From: Nannocystis pusilla
GTDB taxonomy: Bacteria; Myxococcota_A; Polyangia; Nannocystales; Nannocystaceae
Direction: 5' to 3'
Assembly: GCF_020073745.1 (NCBI RefSeq)
Contig: NZ_JAIRAU010000052.1
Location: 1 to 64,000 of the forward strand
DNA length: 64,000 nt
A model generated the notes under the pieces. The model made no database searches and was not told where the DNA came from. It saw only the letters and a list, made by a program, of their open reading frames with translations. Shown here one piece after another: positions 34,950 to 44,873 of this stretch; position 1 is the stretch's first letter, and every line of letters starts with the position of its first letter. The position numbers were made by a program, and so were the translations under genes.

Positions 34950-36749
34950 TCACGCGGGAGTGCAGCCGGCGGGCAGGACGTCCTCGCCGGGGAGGAGGAC
35001 GCACAGGCTGGCCCGGTACAGCCCGGCGAGCTCGTCGCGCGTCATGGTGCCGGCGCGCAGCTTGTCGAACACGCCGTCGAGGGCTCCGAGCTCGAAGCTG
35101 AATTCGCGGGGCGTCATGCCGACTTCGGCGGCGACGCGCTCGAGGCCGAGGTTGGCCTCGAACTGCAGCGACAGGCCGTAGATGGGCTCGGGGGTGGGGG
35201 AGGTGACGCCGAGCCGGAGCAGGCGGTCCTGGAACTGACGGGCGTCGGCGCCCTGGTCGGCGACGGCGCCGTCGGGGTCGGCGAACAGGAGGTCGATGAG
35301 GTCGCGCTCGCCCTGTTGAAAGTTGTTCTCGACCCCTTGATAGAACGCGTAGAACTCGTCGGCCCTGGTGATGATGCCGGCGGAGTGGCACGACATGCAC
35401 GACACGCCGACGCGGACGACGGCGTCGCGCTGGCCGAGATCCTTGACGACGTTGGTCGGCGCATCGGGGATGAGCTCGTCGGCGGCGTTGGAGATGGCGT
35501 AGCCCTGGAGGCCGTTCGGCAGGGTGAAGATCATCTCGCCGCCGTCGGCGACGAAGTCGGTGGGGTTGGTGAAGAGGTTGGCCGCGCCGCTCTCGCCGGC
35601 GAAGTCGAAGCTGCGGTAATAATAGGAGCCGAACGAGGGGCCCGAGTAGCGGTCGAAGGCGCGGTTGTTCTGCGAGACGCCCGAGTCCTGGACGATGACG
35701 CGGGAGACCTCGCCGGCGGTGACCGCAGCTGCTCGATCGGTCAGGCCGATGAAGGGCAGCCGCTCGAGCGCGGCCACCGAATTGTCGGGCGCGCCGGCGT
35801 GCGGGAGCTGCAAGATCTTGTAGTAGAGGTTCAGATCGGGGTCGACGCCCGCGAGCGCGCCGCCGGCGGCGACCTGCAAAAAGCTGTCGGCCGGCTGGAA
35901 GGCGAAGGCGCTGCCGGCGAGCGCTCGCAGGTCGTCGGCGGGCCCGCGCTCGAACCCGACGGCGAACGGATTGAACGCGGCGACGGTGTCCCACAGGTCG
36001 CTGGTGACGAAGTTGGGGTTGGCGTCCCAGCCGTAGTCCCGCAGGTCGATGCGGAAGATGGTGCGGCGCTCGTCGATCGCGACCGGCTCGGCGAGCGTGG
36101 GCTGCAAGGACAGGCTGTTGACGCCCTTGGCGATGGCGGTCCGGTAGAGGTCGAGCTCGCGGTCGCACATGCCGGCGTTGTGGAGATGGGTGAGGGTGAG
36201 GTAGCGCGTGTGGATCCGGTCGGCGTCGTCGACCTGCTCGAAGATGTCGCGGCTCATCGCCGCGATCATGTCGTCGAAGCCGACGAAGCCGTTGTCGCAG
36301 GCCTGCTCGCCCGGCAGCGCGCCGGCGGTGATCCAGCGGCGCACCAGCTCGATCTCGGCGGCCGAGGGGCGGGCCGCGACGCCGGCGGGCGGCATCGGGT
36401 TGGCCTCGTCGGTCAGGCGTTGGTAGATCTTCGAGGCCGCGGGGTCGCCGGCGACGACGAGGCCGCGCTCGACGATCGCGGCCAGGTCGTCGATGATGCG
36501 AATGTTGCCGCTGCCCGGGCTGTCGGGCCCGTGACAGTCGACACAATAACTGGCGAACACGGCGCGGGCCTCCTCGGGCAGCGGCGCGGGCGCGTCGGGC
36601 AGCTCGGGTTCGACCGCGGTGGTCGAGCCGAGCTCGCCGGTGTCGGTCGCGTCGTCGTCGAGCGGCGCTCCCATGGCGCAGCCCGAGGCGACGACGACGT
36701 GCAGCAAGAACGATGAGGCGGCGAGGCGGGTCGAGCTCTGGTCACTCAT
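34950..36749 (-). CDS. Lipoprotein with two c-type heme-binding motifs
   Basis: A 599-residue predicted lipoprotein (VVASGCAMG, lipobox Cys24) with two CxxCH motifs: YCVDCHGPD near residue 70 (a planctomycete-type cytochrome C domain) and VSCMSCHSAG near residue 450. It probably binds two c-type hemes in the periplasm or at the outer membrane and moves electrons; no partner gene is adjacent. The ATG at 36749 is fixed by AGGAG eight bases upstream. The upstream region holds a sigma-54-like promoter (36778-36793) and a tandem pair of CCCAA-N6-TTGGG sites (36843-36881). The neighbouring FHA/sigma-54 activator gene lies just beyond, so it is probably controlled by that activator. Confidence 0.78.
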   Translation of the reverse strand: MSDQSSTRLAASSFLLHVVVASGCAMGAPLDDDATDTGELGSTTAVEPELPDAPAPLPEEARAVFASYCVDCHGPDSPGSGNIRIIDDLAAIVERGLVVAGDPAASKIYQRLTDEANPMPPAGVAARPSAAEIELVRRWITAGALPGEQACDNGFVGFDDMIAAMSRDIFEQVDDADRIHTRYLTLTHLHNAGMCDRELDLYRTAIAKGVNSLSLQPTLAEPVAIDERRTIFRIDLRDYGWDANPNFVTSDLWDTVAAFNPFAVGFERGPADDLRALAGSAFAFQPADSFLQVAAGGALAGVDPDLNLYYKILQLPHAGAPDNSVAALERLPFIGLTDRAAAVTAGEVSRVIVQDSGVSQNNRAFDRYSGPSFGSYYYRSFDFAGESGAANLFTNPTDFVADGGEMIFTLPNGLQGYAISNAADELIPDAPTNVVKDLGQRDAVVRVGVSCMSCHSAGIITRADEFYAFYQGVENNFQQGERDLIDLLFADPDGAVADQGADARQFQDRLLRLGVTSPTPEPIYGLSLQFEANLGLERVAAEVGMTPREFSFELGALDGVFDKLRAGTMTRDELAGLYRASLCVLLPGEDVLPAGCTPA

Positions 36750-36777
36750 TCGCGGGACTCCTGTTAGGCCCTGCTTC

Positions 36778-36793
36778 AGCAAGACCGGAGCCC
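36778..36793 (-). promoter_or_regulatory. Candidate sigma-54 promoter
   Basis: On the minus strand GGGCTCCGGTCTTGCT has GG and GC separated by 10 bp and a perfect TTGCT -12 part; the -24 part matches TGGCACG at 4 of 7 positions. It lies about 30 bp before the heme lipoprotein start and 50-100 bp below the paired palindromes. Confidence 0.45.
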
Positions 36794-36842
36794 GGCATTC
36801 GCCTGCAATTCTCGGCAGATCGAAATGGTGGCAGGAGCGGGG

Positions 36843-36881
36843 CCCAAGCGGGCTTGGGGTCCGGCGCCAATGCGCGTTGGG
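36843..36881. promoter_or_regulatory. Tandem CCCAA-N6-TTGGG sites, 23 bp apart
   Basis: CCCAAGCGGGCTTGGG at 36843-36858 and GCCAATGCGCGTTGGG at 36866-36881. The spacing equals about two helical turns, so both face the same side. Upstream of the heme lipoprotein gene, in the position of sigma-54 enhancer sites. Confidence 0.7.
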
Positions 36882-36888
36882 TCGGCGC

Positions 36889-38265
<1,377 letters not shown>

Positions 38266-38279
38266 GCGTGCTCTCGAAC

Positions 38280-38318
38280 CCCTGTCCTGGTTGGGGCGGC
38301 GGCCCAACTCGCGTTGGG
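38280..38318. promoter_or_regulatory. CCCAA-N6-TTGGG site with degenerate partner
   Basis: CCCAACTCGCGTTGGG at 38303-38318, with CCCTG-N6-TTGGG at 38280-38295, again 23 bp apart. It lies 15-53 bp upstream of the activator start and 107 bp before the divergent TPR gene, so it could serve autoregulation or the TPR gene. Confidence 0.6.
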
Positions 38319-38424
38319 TCCGGCGCCGGCGCGGTCTCCCACCGCGTATCATCTATTCGTAACTCATCGATAATTTTGCGCGCGTCGCCAGCTCGAGGGC
38401 TGCAACGAGGTCCGGTGAGGTCCC

Positions 38425-39381
38425 ATGATGTACACCGACTTCGAATACCAGCCCACTCGAGCCTTTCGTCGCGACGAGCTGCCGGGGCTCTGCGCGGTGA
38501 TGGACGGCGAAATTGCCGACGAATCGGCGAGCGCACCGCCGCCGGACAGCCAGGCCGACCGCGATCTGGCGTTCGCCGATTCGCTGGACGCGCAGGGCCG
38601 AGCCGAGGCGTCCCGCGGGCGATTTCGAGCGGCCCGCGCCTTTCACGAGCAGGCGATGGAGCTCCGTCGCACGCACCACGGCGAGGCCGACCCACGCCTG
38701 CTGTGGTCCTTTACGTGGCTCGGCGAGCTGTCGTACCGCGAGGGGCTGGTCGAGGAGGCGCGGTGGTTGCTCGCGCAGGCCCACCAGATCGCCTGCAAGC
38801 GGTTCCAGCCCGATGACCTGCAGTTCGCGGTGACGCTGCACAACCTGGCGGTGGTCGCCCGCAAGGCCGGAGACCACGTCGAGGCGACCCGCCTCGGCGA
38901 GCAGGCCCTGGCGATCAAGGTGGAGCGGCTCGGCTGGGAGCACGCCTCGGTGGCGCGCACGCTGTGCACGCTCGGCAATCTGGCCCGCCTCACCAAACGA
39001 CGCCGGGTCGCCCTGTGCTACTTCGACCGGGCGCGCACGATCTACGAGAAGACCGAGGGCGGGGTGAATGCCGGGCTCGCCACGGCGCTGGTCGGAATGG
39101 CGCGAGTCCACACCAGCATGGGCTCGAAGGTGTCGGCGCGGTTCCTGCTCGAGCGGGCGCTGCAGATCCGCGAGGCGGTGTCGGTGCCGCCGGCGCAGAG
39201 CGCAGGGGTGCGGGTGCTGCTCAGCCAGGTCCTCGACGACGACGACCGCACCGCGGCGCACGAGCTGGTCCACGCGGCGCTCGACGAGTACGAGCGCCAC
39301 GAGTCGGCCCGGCCGGAGCTGCTCGAACACCTGCGAGGCCTGGCGCGTGACCACGAATCGCGGCGCAAGGCGGCGAACTGA
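38425..39381 (+). CDS. TPR-repeat protein
   Basis: A 318-residue soluble protein of tetratricopeptide repeats (about residues 55-270), with pairs such as ARAFHEQAMELRRTHHG, AVTLHNLAVVARKAGDHVEATRLGEQALAI and SVARTLCTLGNLARL, in the kinesin-light-chain style common beside myxobacterial kinases. It likely serves as a protein-protein adaptor. It is divergent from the FHA/sigma-54 activator with a shared 160-bp promoter region holding the paired palindromes. GTGAGG precedes the ATG. Confidence 0.8.
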   Translation: MMYTDFEYQPTRAFRRDELPGLCAVMDGEIADESASAPPPDSQADRDLAFADSLDAQGRAEASRGRFRAARAFHEQAMELRRTHHGEADPRLLWSFTWLGELSYREGLVEEARWLLAQAHQIACKRFQPDDLQFAVTLHNLAVVARKAGDHVEATRLGEQALAIKVERLGWEHASVARTLCTLGNLARLTKRRRVALCYFDRARTIYEKTEGGVNAGLATALVGMARVHTSMGSKVSARFLLERALQIREAVSVPPAQSAGVRVLLSQVLDDDDRTAAHELVHAALDEYERHESARPELLEHLRGLARDHESRRKAAN

Positions 39382-39391
39382 GGCGACGGCC

Positions 39392-40165
39392 ATGCGCAGA
39401 GTGTTCTTCTACACGGTCATCGCGGCGGTCGCGTGGTCCATGGCGGCGCCCCGCGGCGCGCTCGCGCAGGAGACGAGGCCGCCGCCACCCCCGCCTCCGC
39501 CGGCGCCGGTCACGGAGGCACCGCCCATCTCGGTGTCGGCTGCTCCTCCGCCGGCGCTGCCGGCGAACGCGGCCGCGCAAACCCCGGCGGCCGCGGCCAG
39601 GCCCGCGATGGTCTCGCCGCGCGACGATTCGCGTCGTTCGCTGCGCACGGGGCTCCTGATCGGGAGCGTGGTGACGCAGGCGATCGGGGTGGGCCTCGAC
39701 CTCGCGACCGCCCGCGCGGTGGCCGACCGCTGCGAGCGCGCTGGCGAGGCGTGCCGACCCGGCGGCGGCGAGATGCTCGGGGTCGGCCTCGGCGCGCTCG
39801 CCTCGTACGTGACGAGCTTCGGCCTGGCCGCCGGGCTCGGCTACGTGCAAGGAGGCCTGCGCGCGGCGAGGTCGCCCGCGACCACGATCGGCCGCACCCG
39901 CGCGATCGCGTGGGTCGGCGGACTGCTGGTGGGCGCGGGGCTGGTGGGCGCGGCGTGGTCGGGGTTGGAGACCCAGGCGGCCTGTGACAAGGCCGGCTGC
40001 GACCCGCAGCGCGCGCTCACGGCAAGCCTGGTGCGCGGGGCGTCGACGCTGTCGGCCTCGCTCGGCGTCGGGATGCTGAGCTGGCGCGAGGGGATGCGTC
40101 GGGTCCACACCGGGCTCGCGCTGGGCCCGGGGCGGATCGGGGTCGCGGTGCGGCTGGCGTTCTGA
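39392..40165 (+). CDS. Exported Pro-rich membrane protein
   Basis: A 257-residue protein starting 10 bp after the TPR gene (probable operon). The signal peptide VIAAVAWSMAAPRGALA is followed by a Pro/Ala-rich linker (PPPPPPPP, about residues 30-70) and a C-terminal part with about four hydrophobic, Gly-rich helices. It ends in GRIGVAVRLAF with terminal Phe. This is an uncharacterised myxobacterial architecture, often paired with TPR proteins or kinases; an envelope location is likely. It is similar in layout to the protein at 29173-29793. Confidence 0.7.
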   Translation: MRRVFFYTVIAAVAWSMAAPRGALAQETRPPPPPPPPAPVTEAPPISVSAAPPPALPANAAAQTPAAAARPAMVSPRDDSRRSLRTGLLIGSVVTQAIGVGLDLATARAVADRCERAGEACRPGGGEMLGVGLGALASYVTSFGLAAGLGYVQGGLRAARSPATTIGRTRAIAWVGGLLVGAGLVGAAWSGLETQAACDKAGCDPQRALTASLVRGASTLSASLGVGMLSWREGMRRVHTGLALGPGRIGVAVRLAF

Positions 40166-40186
40166 ACGAATTTGCGTGGTCTTCGG

Positions 40187-40225
40187 CGATGTCTGCGCGA
40201 ACCGACAGGGTCCGCGCAGACATCG
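40187..40225. terminator. 13-bp perfect inverted repeat between convergent genes
   Basis: CGATGTCTGCGCG (40187-40199) and CGCGCAGACATCG (40213-40225) with a 13-nt loop, 21 bp after the stop of the plus-strand gene and 85 bp from the minus-strand stop. It probably acts as a bidirectional terminator; there is no U-tract. Confidence 0.6.
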
Positions 40226-40309
40226 TCGCGAGCGCATCGTCGTTGCGACAAGACGCCTCGCGTGTCGCGGGCCGGCGCGGCCGATTCGACGTCGCGCCGC
40301 GCTCCCGAG

Positions 40310-41467
40310 TCATCGTGTCGCCGGCGTCTTCTTGGGGTTTCGCTTCTGCTTGCGGGCGACTGCCGCGACCACCACGTCCGCGATGCGGAGCAAGTCGACG
40401 CCGAGTCCACCCTGGATCATCGGATAGGCCTTCCGATAATGGACGGGGGTCGACGTGAGGCGCAAGGTCGGGCACAGCATTCCGCTCAAGAAGCAGACAT
40501 GGAGGCCGCCTCCGCCGTACGCCCCGGCGAAGTTCGGCTCGTTCATGACGTCGACGCTGACGAGGCCCATGCCGACGGTGACGAACGGGTTGATGGAGAA
40601 GCCGGGAAATCGCTTGAACGGGACCAACTGCAGCTCTGCCACGGCTCCAAAGCTGGTCATCCCGCCGTTTCCGGGCCAGTCAGGCTGAGCCGTCACGAAC
40701 TTGTCCAGGCTCATGCGGCTGAAATACGGGCCGAAGAGGACACCTATCCGTGTGGACCCGCCCGGGAAGTACCTCGCCAGGGCTTCGAGGCGAAGGTACC
40801 AGCCACGGTGCGTGAGATGATTGCGCGCGATGTCGTTATCGACGAAAGCAGCGGTGCCTCCCCCCGCCTCGACCCGGAGCGCCAGGTGCCCGAGGGATGT
40901 GTTCGTCAGCGGCCCCTTCGGGGTGACCTCGCCGTCGTAGACCACCGAGCCGACGCTCGTCCGCGGGCGCCCCGGCTCGGTCCTGGGGGACTTCCGCTCG
41001 TGCTCGGCGAGTTCGGCCTCACCCTCCTTGATCCGTGCGTCGAGGGTCGAGAGCGTCTCCGTTCGATCGGGCGGCACGTGCCTCCTCAATCCTCGCAGCG
41101 CCGCGAGGGCCTCGTCCAGCGCCCTCCGCGAGCGTGGATCGCAGCGATAGGATTGACGGTATGCCTCGACCGCCTGAATCACGAGGGGAACCAGGTTGTC
41201 CGTCTTGATCTGGAGCTCGGCGCGGGCGATGTCGATTCGCGTGATATGGATCAGCGCTATTTGCTCGGCGATGCGCGCACCCTCCGGATCGGGGACTCCG
41301 GGCTGTGTGCAGTGCTTCTGCAGCCGCGCCTCCTCGACACGAGCGGCGCTGTCCAGCGCCTGCACCTGGGCGAGGGCGTCGTTCCCCGCGGCGCAGGCGC
41401 GCTCGGGCCAGAGCACGAGGGCGCAGAGGACAAGCGCGATTGGAATATGAGGCGACCATGATTTCAT
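40310..41467 (-). CDS. Exported beta-rich protein, kinase-operon partner
   Basis: A 385-residue protein with a signal peptide (IPIALVLCALVLWPERACA), a helical first half (about residues 30-155) and a beta-rich second half with alternating aromatic strands (LGHLALRVEAGGG, IGVLFGPYFSRM, GGLHVCFLSGM). This suggests a small outer-membrane barrel or a periplasmic domain. Its ATG overlaps the stop of the upstream Ser/Thr kinase gene by 4 bp (ATGA), so translation is coupled. No family recognised. A role downstream of the kinase or as its envelope sensor is inference. Confidence 0.68.
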   Translation of the reverse strand: MKSWSPHIPIALVLCALVLWPERACAAGNDALAQVQALDSAARVEEARLQKHCTQPGVPDPEGARIAEQIALIHITRIDIARAELQIKTDNLVPLVIQAVEAYRQSYRCDPRSRRALDEALAALRGLRRHVPPDRTETLSTLDARIKEGEAELAEHERKSPRTEPGRPRTSVGSVVYDGEVTPKGPLTNTSLGHLALRVEAGGGTAAFVDNDIARNHLTHRGWYLRLEALARYFPGGSTRIGVLFGPYFSRMSLDKFVTAQPDWPGNGGMTSFGAVAELQLVPFKRFPGFSINPFVTVGMGLVSVDVMNEPNFAGAYGGGGLHVCFLSGMLCPTLRLTSTPVHYRKAYPMIQGGLGVDLLRIADVVVAAVARKQKRNPKKTPATR

Positions 41468-43623
41468 TGCTTCACCGTGTAGCTATAGGAGAACTTGGCC
41501 TGGAGGTCTGTCGCGCCCTCGAACGAGCCCACGAGGCTCCTGGCCAGCTTCTCGACGCATTTGTCCTCGTCCAGGGGCACGTGCGGGCCGTTCGGCTCGA
41601 CATCGAGGATTGCGCCGGTCTTCGTGTCGACGTGGAAGACGATCTGGTACTCGGCGCGATCGAGGCTCGAGAGCACGCTGATCTTGCACTCCGAGCGGAT
41701 CTTGCCGGCGATACGCCCGGCCATCGTCTTCATCGTCTTGCTGACGGGCGCGGGGGCGGCGGGAGGTTCTTCGTCGATCGCCGGCGGCGATCCAGGGGTG
41801 GCTGGATTTGTCGGGACGGTCTTCTCTGGCGGCGTCCGACTGGCGGGCGGGGGCGGTTCGGCGCCCCGGCCCTTGCCTCGGGTCACCGTTCGCCTGGTGT
41901 CGGCGCCGGTCGGCTCCGGCTCGACCATCGGAGGCTGGGCCGGCGGCTGGGTGGGCTGGGTGCCCGGCTCTGCGCTCGCTGGGGGCTCGGGCTCGGGGGG
42001 CGTCGGCTCCGAGGGCGCCTCGTGGGTGGTTCGAGGATTCGCGGCAGTCGAGGCGGGTGCCGGCTCCGACGGACTCGTCGCGAGTGAAGACGGCGAGCCG
42101 GACGTGAGCAGGGCCGAGTCGCCGGGACGTGCGGCCTCCGGCGCGGCTTCGCCTGCAGCGTAGGACGACCAGAGCGTCCACAGGGCGGCGAGGAGGCCGA
42201 GACCGCCGATGCCGAACACGACGGCGGCGATCCGTCGCCTCGCGCCGCCGGTGCGCACGAGCCCCGGGACGGTGGCAGAGTCGATGGACATCGACGCGCG
42301 CGGGGCCGACTCGTGCGCGCCGGGTCGCGGAAGGTCGGGGGAATCATCCGCACGCGCGATTCGAGGTCCCTCGCGGAGGGGTAGGGGGACCGCCGCGGCT
42401 GGCCCGCGGGGATCCTTGATCTGCGTCGGGTCATCGAGCTCCTGGGCGGCGCCGCTCGAGGGGTGGGCAGAGTAGACGAAGACGGACGCGTCCTCGGGTC
42501 GGGCGATGATTGGCGCCGCGATGGTGGCGCCGGGGAGCCGCGGGGCGGGCGGTCGCGCCATCACCGTGGGCGAAGATTCGGCGTCCGCGTCGAGGACGCC
42601 GACCGGGTCGCCCTCACGGCGGGTGACTGCTTGTGCGTGGTCAGGAGAGCTCGGGAGCGGCGGGGCGGGTCGTGGCGCGGTCTCGGTGGTCGACGGCGGG
42701 GGCGGGGGCGACGGGAGGGGCGGCACCGCCTTCGCGGTGGACGCCAGTTCGGGCGCGCGAGAGCGGACGCGGACCGTCGTGGTCTCGTCGCCGTCGACGG
42801 GCGAATCCTCGGGCAAGGCCGAGAGCGCGGCAGCGACGCCGCGGGCCTCGTCGAATCGAACCGTGGGCTCGCGCGCCAGGGCGCGGAGGACGATGTCCCG
42901 GGCCGCGGACGTCAGGCCGATCTTCTGCAGCGTGACCGCGTTGGCGGCGGTGTTGGCCGCGGGTAGCTGGCCGGTGAGGAGCTCGAACGCGATGACCCCG
43001 AGGGCGTAGATGTCGATACGGCGATCCGGGTCCGCGCCGCACAGGTATTCGGGGGCCATGTATGGCAGCGTGCCGAGCAGGACGCCGGCCTGCGTGAGTT
43101 CCTGGCGATCCTCGCCGATCGGCTTGGCGACGCCGAAGTCGAGCAGCTTGACGAAGTCGGGGCGACCAGGACGCGGGTCGAGCACGATGTTTTGCGGCTT
43201 GAGGTCGCGGTGGATGACACCGCGGTCGTGCATGGCGTCGAGGGCGTCGCAGACCTGCAGGACGATCGCCCGCGTGCGCGCCCACGGGAGCGGGCCGTCG
43301 CGCTTCAGCAACGCCCGCAGGTTGGGGCCGCGGAGGTGCTCCATGACGAAGTAGAGGTCGCCGGAAGGGGTCTTGCCGGTGTCCTGGACGCGGACGATGT
43401 GATCGTGGTGAAGTGAGCCGATGAGCCGCGATTCGCGGTAGAAGCGGGCGATCTCGGAGGCGTCGAGCCGCGCGGTATTCTGCAGGACCTTGATCGCCAC
43501 GTCGGTACCGAGGTGGACGTGCCGGGCGCGATACACGGCGCCCATGCCCCCGCGGCCGAGCTCGTCGAGCACCTCCCACCGCTCCGCGAGCACGGTGCCG
43601 ATCAGCGCCTGGTTACCCGTCAT
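41464..43623 (-). CDS. Membrane Ser/Thr protein kinase (Hanks type)
   Basis: A 719-residue kinase: N-terminal catalytic domain (about residues 10-270) with GRGGMGAVY, VAIKVL, HRDLKPQNI, DFGVAKP and GTLPYMAPEY, all intact, so it should be active. A long Pro/Ala/Ser linker follows, then one transmembrane helix near residues 463-485 (AAVVFGIGGLGLLAALW). The extracytoplasmic part has a Pro/Glu-rich stalk and a C-terminal domain of about 95 residues (CKISVLSSLDRAEYQIVFHVD, CVEKLARSLVGSF) resembling the TonB/AgmX-like C-terminal domains of myxobacteria. It forms an operon with the 385-residue exported protein. Two CCCAA-N6-TTGGG sites lie about 410 bp upstream, linking it to the FHA activator. It could phosphorylate that activator's partner. 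Confidence 0.9.
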   Translation of the reverse strand: MTGNQALIGTVLAERWEVLDELGRGGMGAVYRARHVHLGTDVAIKVLQNTARLDASEIARFYRESRLIGSLHHDHIVRVQDTGKTPSGDLYFVMEHLRGPNLRALLKRDGPLPWARTRAIVLQVCDALDAMHDRGVIHRDLKPQNIVLDPRPGRPDFVKLLDFGVAKPIGEDRQELTQAGVLLGTLPYMAPEYLCGADPDRRIDIYALGVIAFELLTGQLPAANTAANAVTLQKIGLTSAARDIVLRALAREPTVRFDEARGVAAALSALPEDSPVDGDETTTVRVRSRAPELASTAKAVPPLPSPPPPPSTTETAPRPAPPLPSSPDHAQAVTRREGDPVGVLDADAESSPTVMARPPAPRLPGATIAAPIIARPEDASVFVYSAHPSSGAAQELDDPTQIKDPRGPAAAVPLPLREGPRIARADDSPDLPRPGAHESAPRASMSIDSATVPGLVRTGGARRRIAAVVFGIGGLGLLAALWTLWSSYAAGEAAPEAARPGDSALLTSGSPSSLATSPSEPAPASTAANPRTTHEAPSEPTPPEPEPPASAEPGTQPTQPPAQPPMVEPEPTGADTRRTVTRGKGRGAEPPPPASRTPPEKTVPTNPATPGSPPAIDEEPPAAPAPVSKTMKTMAGRIAGKIRSECKISVLSSLDRAEYQIVFHVDTKTGAILDVEPNGPHVPLDEDKCVEKLARSLVGSFEGATDLQAKFSYSYTVKQ

Positions 43624-43942
43624 GGGGCGAGAGTAACCGGAGCGCCCGTTCCGGGCCAGGTTCTCGCATTCGGCCGGATCGCGGTCGCAACCCGCATCGC
43701 GCCGCCCGTGCTGGCCGGTTCGAGCGCGACCGCGATGGTCGTTCGCTTCGGGGCGAGCGATGGTCCAGACGGGTCGGAGAACGGCGGACGTCATGCTTCG
43801 GCTCCCGTGGAGGCGCGGTCAGTGTCGGCGGGCGTTGGGGGAAATACGGCGGCGGTGTCGTTGCATGCGATCGGCGAGGGCGGGAGGCGGAGGAGGCGAC
43901 GGGTGTGGGCGCGGGGTCGTGCGCATGCTGCGTCCCCGGTCT

Positions 43943-43962
43943 TTGCAGCGCTCATGCTGCAA
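43943..43962. promoter_or_regulatory. Inverted repeat TTGCAGC-N6-GCTGCAA
   Basis: Perfect 7-bp arms around 6 bp, the shape of a dimeric helix-turn-helix operator, about 320 bp before the kinase start. Confidence 0.45.
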
Positions 43963-44029
43963 GGACGAGCCGGAACTGCCTGGAATTCCGGTGGAAACGG
44001 GCGATGCGTGGGGCCGGCGGAGGGGCGGC

Positions 44030-44068
44030 CCCAAGATGCATTGGGTCGCGGACCCAACCGGCGTTGGG
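44030..44068. promoter_or_regulatory. Tandem CCCAA-N6-TTGGG sites, 23 bp apart
   Basis: CCCAAGATGCATTGGG at 44030-44045 and CCCAACCGGCGTTGGG at 44053-44068. Both are full palindromes with the same 23-bp spacing as the two sites near the FHA/sigma-54 activator. Confidence 0.75.
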
Positions 44069-44142
44069 GTAGGCCGGCTGTATTGCCCGGCCAGCGCCGA
44101 CGGGCCCTCCGTCCGCGTGTGCCGGGCGACGGGCCGTTCGAG

Positions 44143-44162
44143 ACATGTACTTCAGGACATGT
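44143..44162 (+). repeat. 14-bp RCATGY array, 2 units
   Basis: ACATGT at 44143 and 44157, 14 bp apart, just past the stop of the cyclophilin gene. Confidence 0.8.
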
Positions 44163-44174
44163 CCCGAGAGGGAC

Positions 44175-44873
44175 TCACTCGCACGACGCGGCGGTGATGA
44201 TGACGTCGGTGACCGGGACGTCGTCGTAGTCGCCCTCGCTGCCGGTCTGCACCGCCGAGATCGCGTCGCGGACGTCGAAGCCCTCGACGAGCACGCCGAA
44301 GACGGCGTAGTCGCCGTCGAGGAAGTGCTGCGGGCCGTCGCAGATGTAGAACTGCGAGGTGGCACTGTTCGGATCGTCGGTGCGGGCCATGGCGATGGCG
44401 CCGTCGACGTGGGTGAGCGCGGGGCTGATCTCGAGCGGGATCGGCGGGTCGGTCGGCTTCTCCGTCAGGTCGGGCAGGAGGCCTCCGCCCTGGAGGACGA
44501 ACCCGTCGAGCACGCGGTGGAAGATGGTGCCCTCGAAGAAGCCGGTCTCGATGTAATGGATGAAGTTCTCGGTGGTGAGCGGGGCGTTGACGGCGTCGAG
44601 CTGGACGACCATGTCGCCCATCGTCGTGACCAGGCGAACCCGCGGGGCCAAACCATCGCAGAGGCTCGGCCCCGGTCCGGTCGAGGGTTGGTGGGTGGTC
44701 GAGGTGGGCGCGTCGGTGGTGCCCGTCGACTCGACGGTGGTGGTGCCGGTAGTGGTGGCGCCGTCGGTGGTTGCCATGGTCGCGCTGACGTCCCCGGTGG
44801 TCTTTTCGCCGCCGTTGCAGCCGGAGACGAGGATGAGGAGGACGGAAGCGAAGGACAGGGCGCGGACGGGCAT
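44175..44873 (-). CDS. Cyclophilin-type peptidyl-prolyl isomerase lipoprotein
   Basis: A 232-residue lipoprotein: signal SFASVLLILVSGCNG (lipobox Cys19), a Thr/Ser linker to about residue 68, then a cyclophilin domain. Active-site segments are FHRVLDGFVLQGG, with the catalytic Arg, and ATSQFYICDG; HFLDGDYAVFGVLVEG is the downstream strand pair. It catalyses cis-trans isomerisation of prolyl bonds and probably assists folding of exported proteins at the envelope. It is short and Trp-free, like bacterial PpiB forms. It stands alone, with 14-bp repeats directly after the stop. Confidence 0.9.
   Translation of the reverse strand: MPVRALSFASVLLILVSGCNGGEKTTGDVSATMATTDGATTTGTTTVESTGTTDAPTSTTHQPSTGPGPSLCDGLAPRVRLVTTMGDMVVQLDAVNAPLTTENFIHYIETGFFEGTIFHRVLDGFVLQGGGLLPDLTEKPTDPPIPLEISPALTHVDGAIAMARTDDPNSATSQFYICDGPQHFLDGDYAVFGVLVEGFDVRDAISAVQTGSEGDYDDVPVTDVIITAASCE

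Larger units (their letters stand above)
43624..44174. other. Regulatory gap upstream of kinase operon
   Basis: About 550 bp with no supported gene. It contains an inverted repeat (43943), the tandem palindrome pair (44030-44068) and a 14-bp repeat pair (44143). Confidence 0.6.

Noticed and set aside
43921..43938. Sigma-54 promoter for the kinase operon
   Set aside because: GG-N10-GC is present on the minus strand, but the -12 and -24 sequences match poorly and it would leave a leader of about 290 nt.
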